From Paranoxybacillus vitaminiphilus (GTDB lineage Bacteria > Bacillota > Bacilli > Bacillales > Anoxybacillaceae): 64,000 nt of DNA. The notes beneath the pieces were generated by a model that saw only the letters and a program-made list of their open reading frames with translations, searched no databases and was not told the origin of the DNA. Shown here one piece after another: positions 62,001-64,000 of this stretch. The stretch lies in the NCBI RefSeq assembly GCF_003259935.1, contig NZ_QLMH01000013.1, positions 1-64,000 on the forward strand, given 5' to 3'. Every line of letters starts with the position of its first letter. Within the stretch, counting starts at the first letter, position 1. The position numbers and the translations under genes were made by a program.

Positions 62001-64000
62001 ATTTAAATACAAAAATTAATCAAATAGAACAAACTAGCGAACACTAGAACTTGTTGAGCTAAAGTGTGAATAGTTGAAAAACAGATAGTAAATAAAATAA
62101 GCTTGAAGAATGATCTTATCAGGAACTAAATTATAAAAGCCTAAAAAATAAAGGAGCGCACATCTTATACACGACCAATCTGTACACTCCTTTTATCTTT
62201 TATTAAACTAAAGAATCTTACATAGAAGATAATAAGTAAAAGCCGAGTTCCTGTGAACCCGGCTTTGCTAGTGGATATATTATGAAATAAAGGAAAGAAA
62301 AGCTCCTGCGCCGGCGGAAAATACAACGACAATCCAAGGCGGAAACTTCCAGACCGTTAATAAGCCAAACGCGGCTAAAGCAAGGCAAAAATCTAACGGA
62401 CTTTTAATCGCTTTCGTCCATACAGGATGATATAGTGCTGCGAGTAAAATTCCCACAACAGCTGCATTGATACCGTACAGTGCTGCTTGAAAACGAGGAT
62501 GATGACGAAGCCAATTCCAAAAAGGAAGGGCTCCAAGGATTAACAGAAAAGAAGGTAGAAAGATAGCAAGAGTCGCCACTACAGCTCCTTTCCATCCGAA
62601 ACTTGCCATTCCTAAGTACGATGCGAATGTAAACAACGGTCCGGGTACTGCTTGTGCTGCTCCGTAACCGGCTAAAAATTGATCGGCTGTTAGCCACCCT
62701 GTAGGAACCACTTCTGCTTGTAATAATGGAAGGACAACATGTCCTCCACCGAATACTAAGGCGCCGGATCGATAGAAGCTATCAAAGAGCGCAATCAAAT
62801 TCGAGTCAGTGAACTGCCGGACTGCAGGAAGTAACCCTAACAAAACAAAAAATAAAATAAGCAAGATACTTGCTGCCTTCTTATTAAACGAGATAGAAAT
62901 CAGTACTGATTTTGAATCAGGCGTGCTTCGGAACAAAAACCATCCTATAACTCCAGCTCCTATGATGATTCCCACTTGACTAAAGACACTCGGAATAATC
63001 AAAGTCAAAATCGCTGCTGCGATGGCAATGGTGGCACGCGGACGATCGGATGCAAAGTTTTTTGCCATGCCCCACACAGCTTGAGCGACTACAGCGACTG
63101 CCACAACTAGCAATCCATGGAGCCAGCCAGCCTCACTAAAGGAAGTTCCTTTTAAAAAGTAGGCAAACAAGACAAGTGCAATGACAGAAGGGAGGGTAAA
63201 TCCAAACCAAGCGGCAATCGCTCCCCAAAAACCAGCTCGCATAAATCCAATCCCCATTCCAACCTGGCTGCTTGCCGGCCCCGGTAAGAATTGACACAGT
63301 GCGACCAAATCTGCGTATGTTTTTTCATCTAACCATTTTCGCCGGTTCACATATTCCTCGCGAAAATATCCTAAATGAGCAATAGGCCCCCCGAAAGAAG
63401 TCAATCCTAATCGGGTAGCAGTTTTCAACACTTCCCAAACAGAACCTCTTTGTTTCTGTTGCAACTTAATTTCTTGATTCAACGCCTATTCCCCCTAATG
63501 ATATAATATCTTGTACTGCTATGACGTACTGTACCACATGTAACAAACTCACCAAGTTTAAGCGCGTTAATCCTTTATTTCTTTAAATAGCTCATAAGCT
63601 TTTTCTTTCGCTTTCATAAGTACCTCATTTCCTTTTTCGGTTGTTCTGTAATATTTTCTAATCTTCCCTTCGACATTTTTTTCTTCTTTTTCTAATAGAC
63701 CATTCACCTCCATATTGTGCAGTAACGGATACAACGTTCCAGCGCTCATCTCATAACCATGTTTCTTTAGCTCTTCTAACATCCATGAACCAAATATGGG
63801 CGCTTTTTTCGCGTGATGTAAAATATGTATTTGAATAAAACCAAGGAACAATTTACGTAACACTTTATTTTCCATCGTGATCCCCTTTATTATCAATGTT
63901 CGATATCGAAAATCGATAGCATCGTATCACGTCTACATGGTGTTTTTCAAGAGAGACATTATTAAGATAATGTTAATTTTGTGTACCTCTCTCTTAACAA

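Overview
The window comes from a low-GC, endospore-forming Bacillota, most likely a Bacillaceae close to Bacillus, Parageobacillus, Aeribacillus or Caldibacillus. This rests on an alpha/beta-type small acid-soluble spore protein, an odhAB operon, a DNA polymerase IV of the YqjH type, AsnB, YvgK/ModA, YyaE, YlmA, CsoR-CopA-CopZ, strong GGAGG ribosome binding sites and many TTG/GTG starts. The species cannot be fixed from sequence alone. No rRNA, tRNA, CRISPR array or complete insertion sequence was seen.

Layout. 0-2.7 kb: a GH1 6-phospho-beta-glucosidase divergent from an RpiR-type regulator. 2.8-5.3 kb: an McrC relic and a YtrA-like GntR/ABC operon with a perfect palindromic operator. 5.5-7.9 kb: an orphan molybdate-binding protein (ModA) and its HTH-PBP regulator (YvgK type). 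8.1-10.8 kb: a DUF2339 membrane protein and an SASP. 11.3-15.9 kb: a five-gene operon of an ECF sigma factor, a membrane protein (possible anti-sigma), an ABC ATPase and two paralogous permeases. 16.2-20.0 kb: a YyaE-like molybdopterin oxidoreductase followed by a decayed stretch with gene fragments and a strongly structured inverted-repeat element. 20.3-28.6 kb: topB, a PQQ-type sugar dehydrogenase lipoprotein, a gamma-glutamylcyclotransferase-like protein, a glycine-rich protein and asnB.

29.3-44.4 kb is a metal and envelope-stress block: a multicopper oxidase lipoprotein, a TetR-regulated RND efflux pump with its adaptor, csoR-copA-copZ, a CcdA/DsbD-like membrane protein, a VTT-domain protein and a two-component system. 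A 17-21 nt motif with a constantly placed -10 hexamer lies upstream of the multicopper oxidase, the CcdA-like gene and the two-component operon. This suggests one regulon controlled by that two-component system. A TnpC (Tn554-type) relic inside the block suggests acquisition by transposition.

44.7-53.3 kb: a LysR/MFS/tautomerase cluster, a 287-bp MITE-like element, ylmA, dinB, a crotonase relic and a chemoreceptor. 53.3-57.5 kb: odhAB. 58-59.7 kb: a SatD-like protein with a DUF3307 membrane protein, behind a direct-repeat operator. 59.9-61.1 kb: a DUF2642 protein and a manganese catalase. 62.3-63.9 kb: padR-chrA (chromate transport).

Many short broken genes (McrC, CAP domain, MocR aminotransferase, crotonase, TnpC and others) lie between intact operons, so the intergenic spaces are partly graveyards. 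Calls rest on reading translated sequence and motifs; no database search was run.
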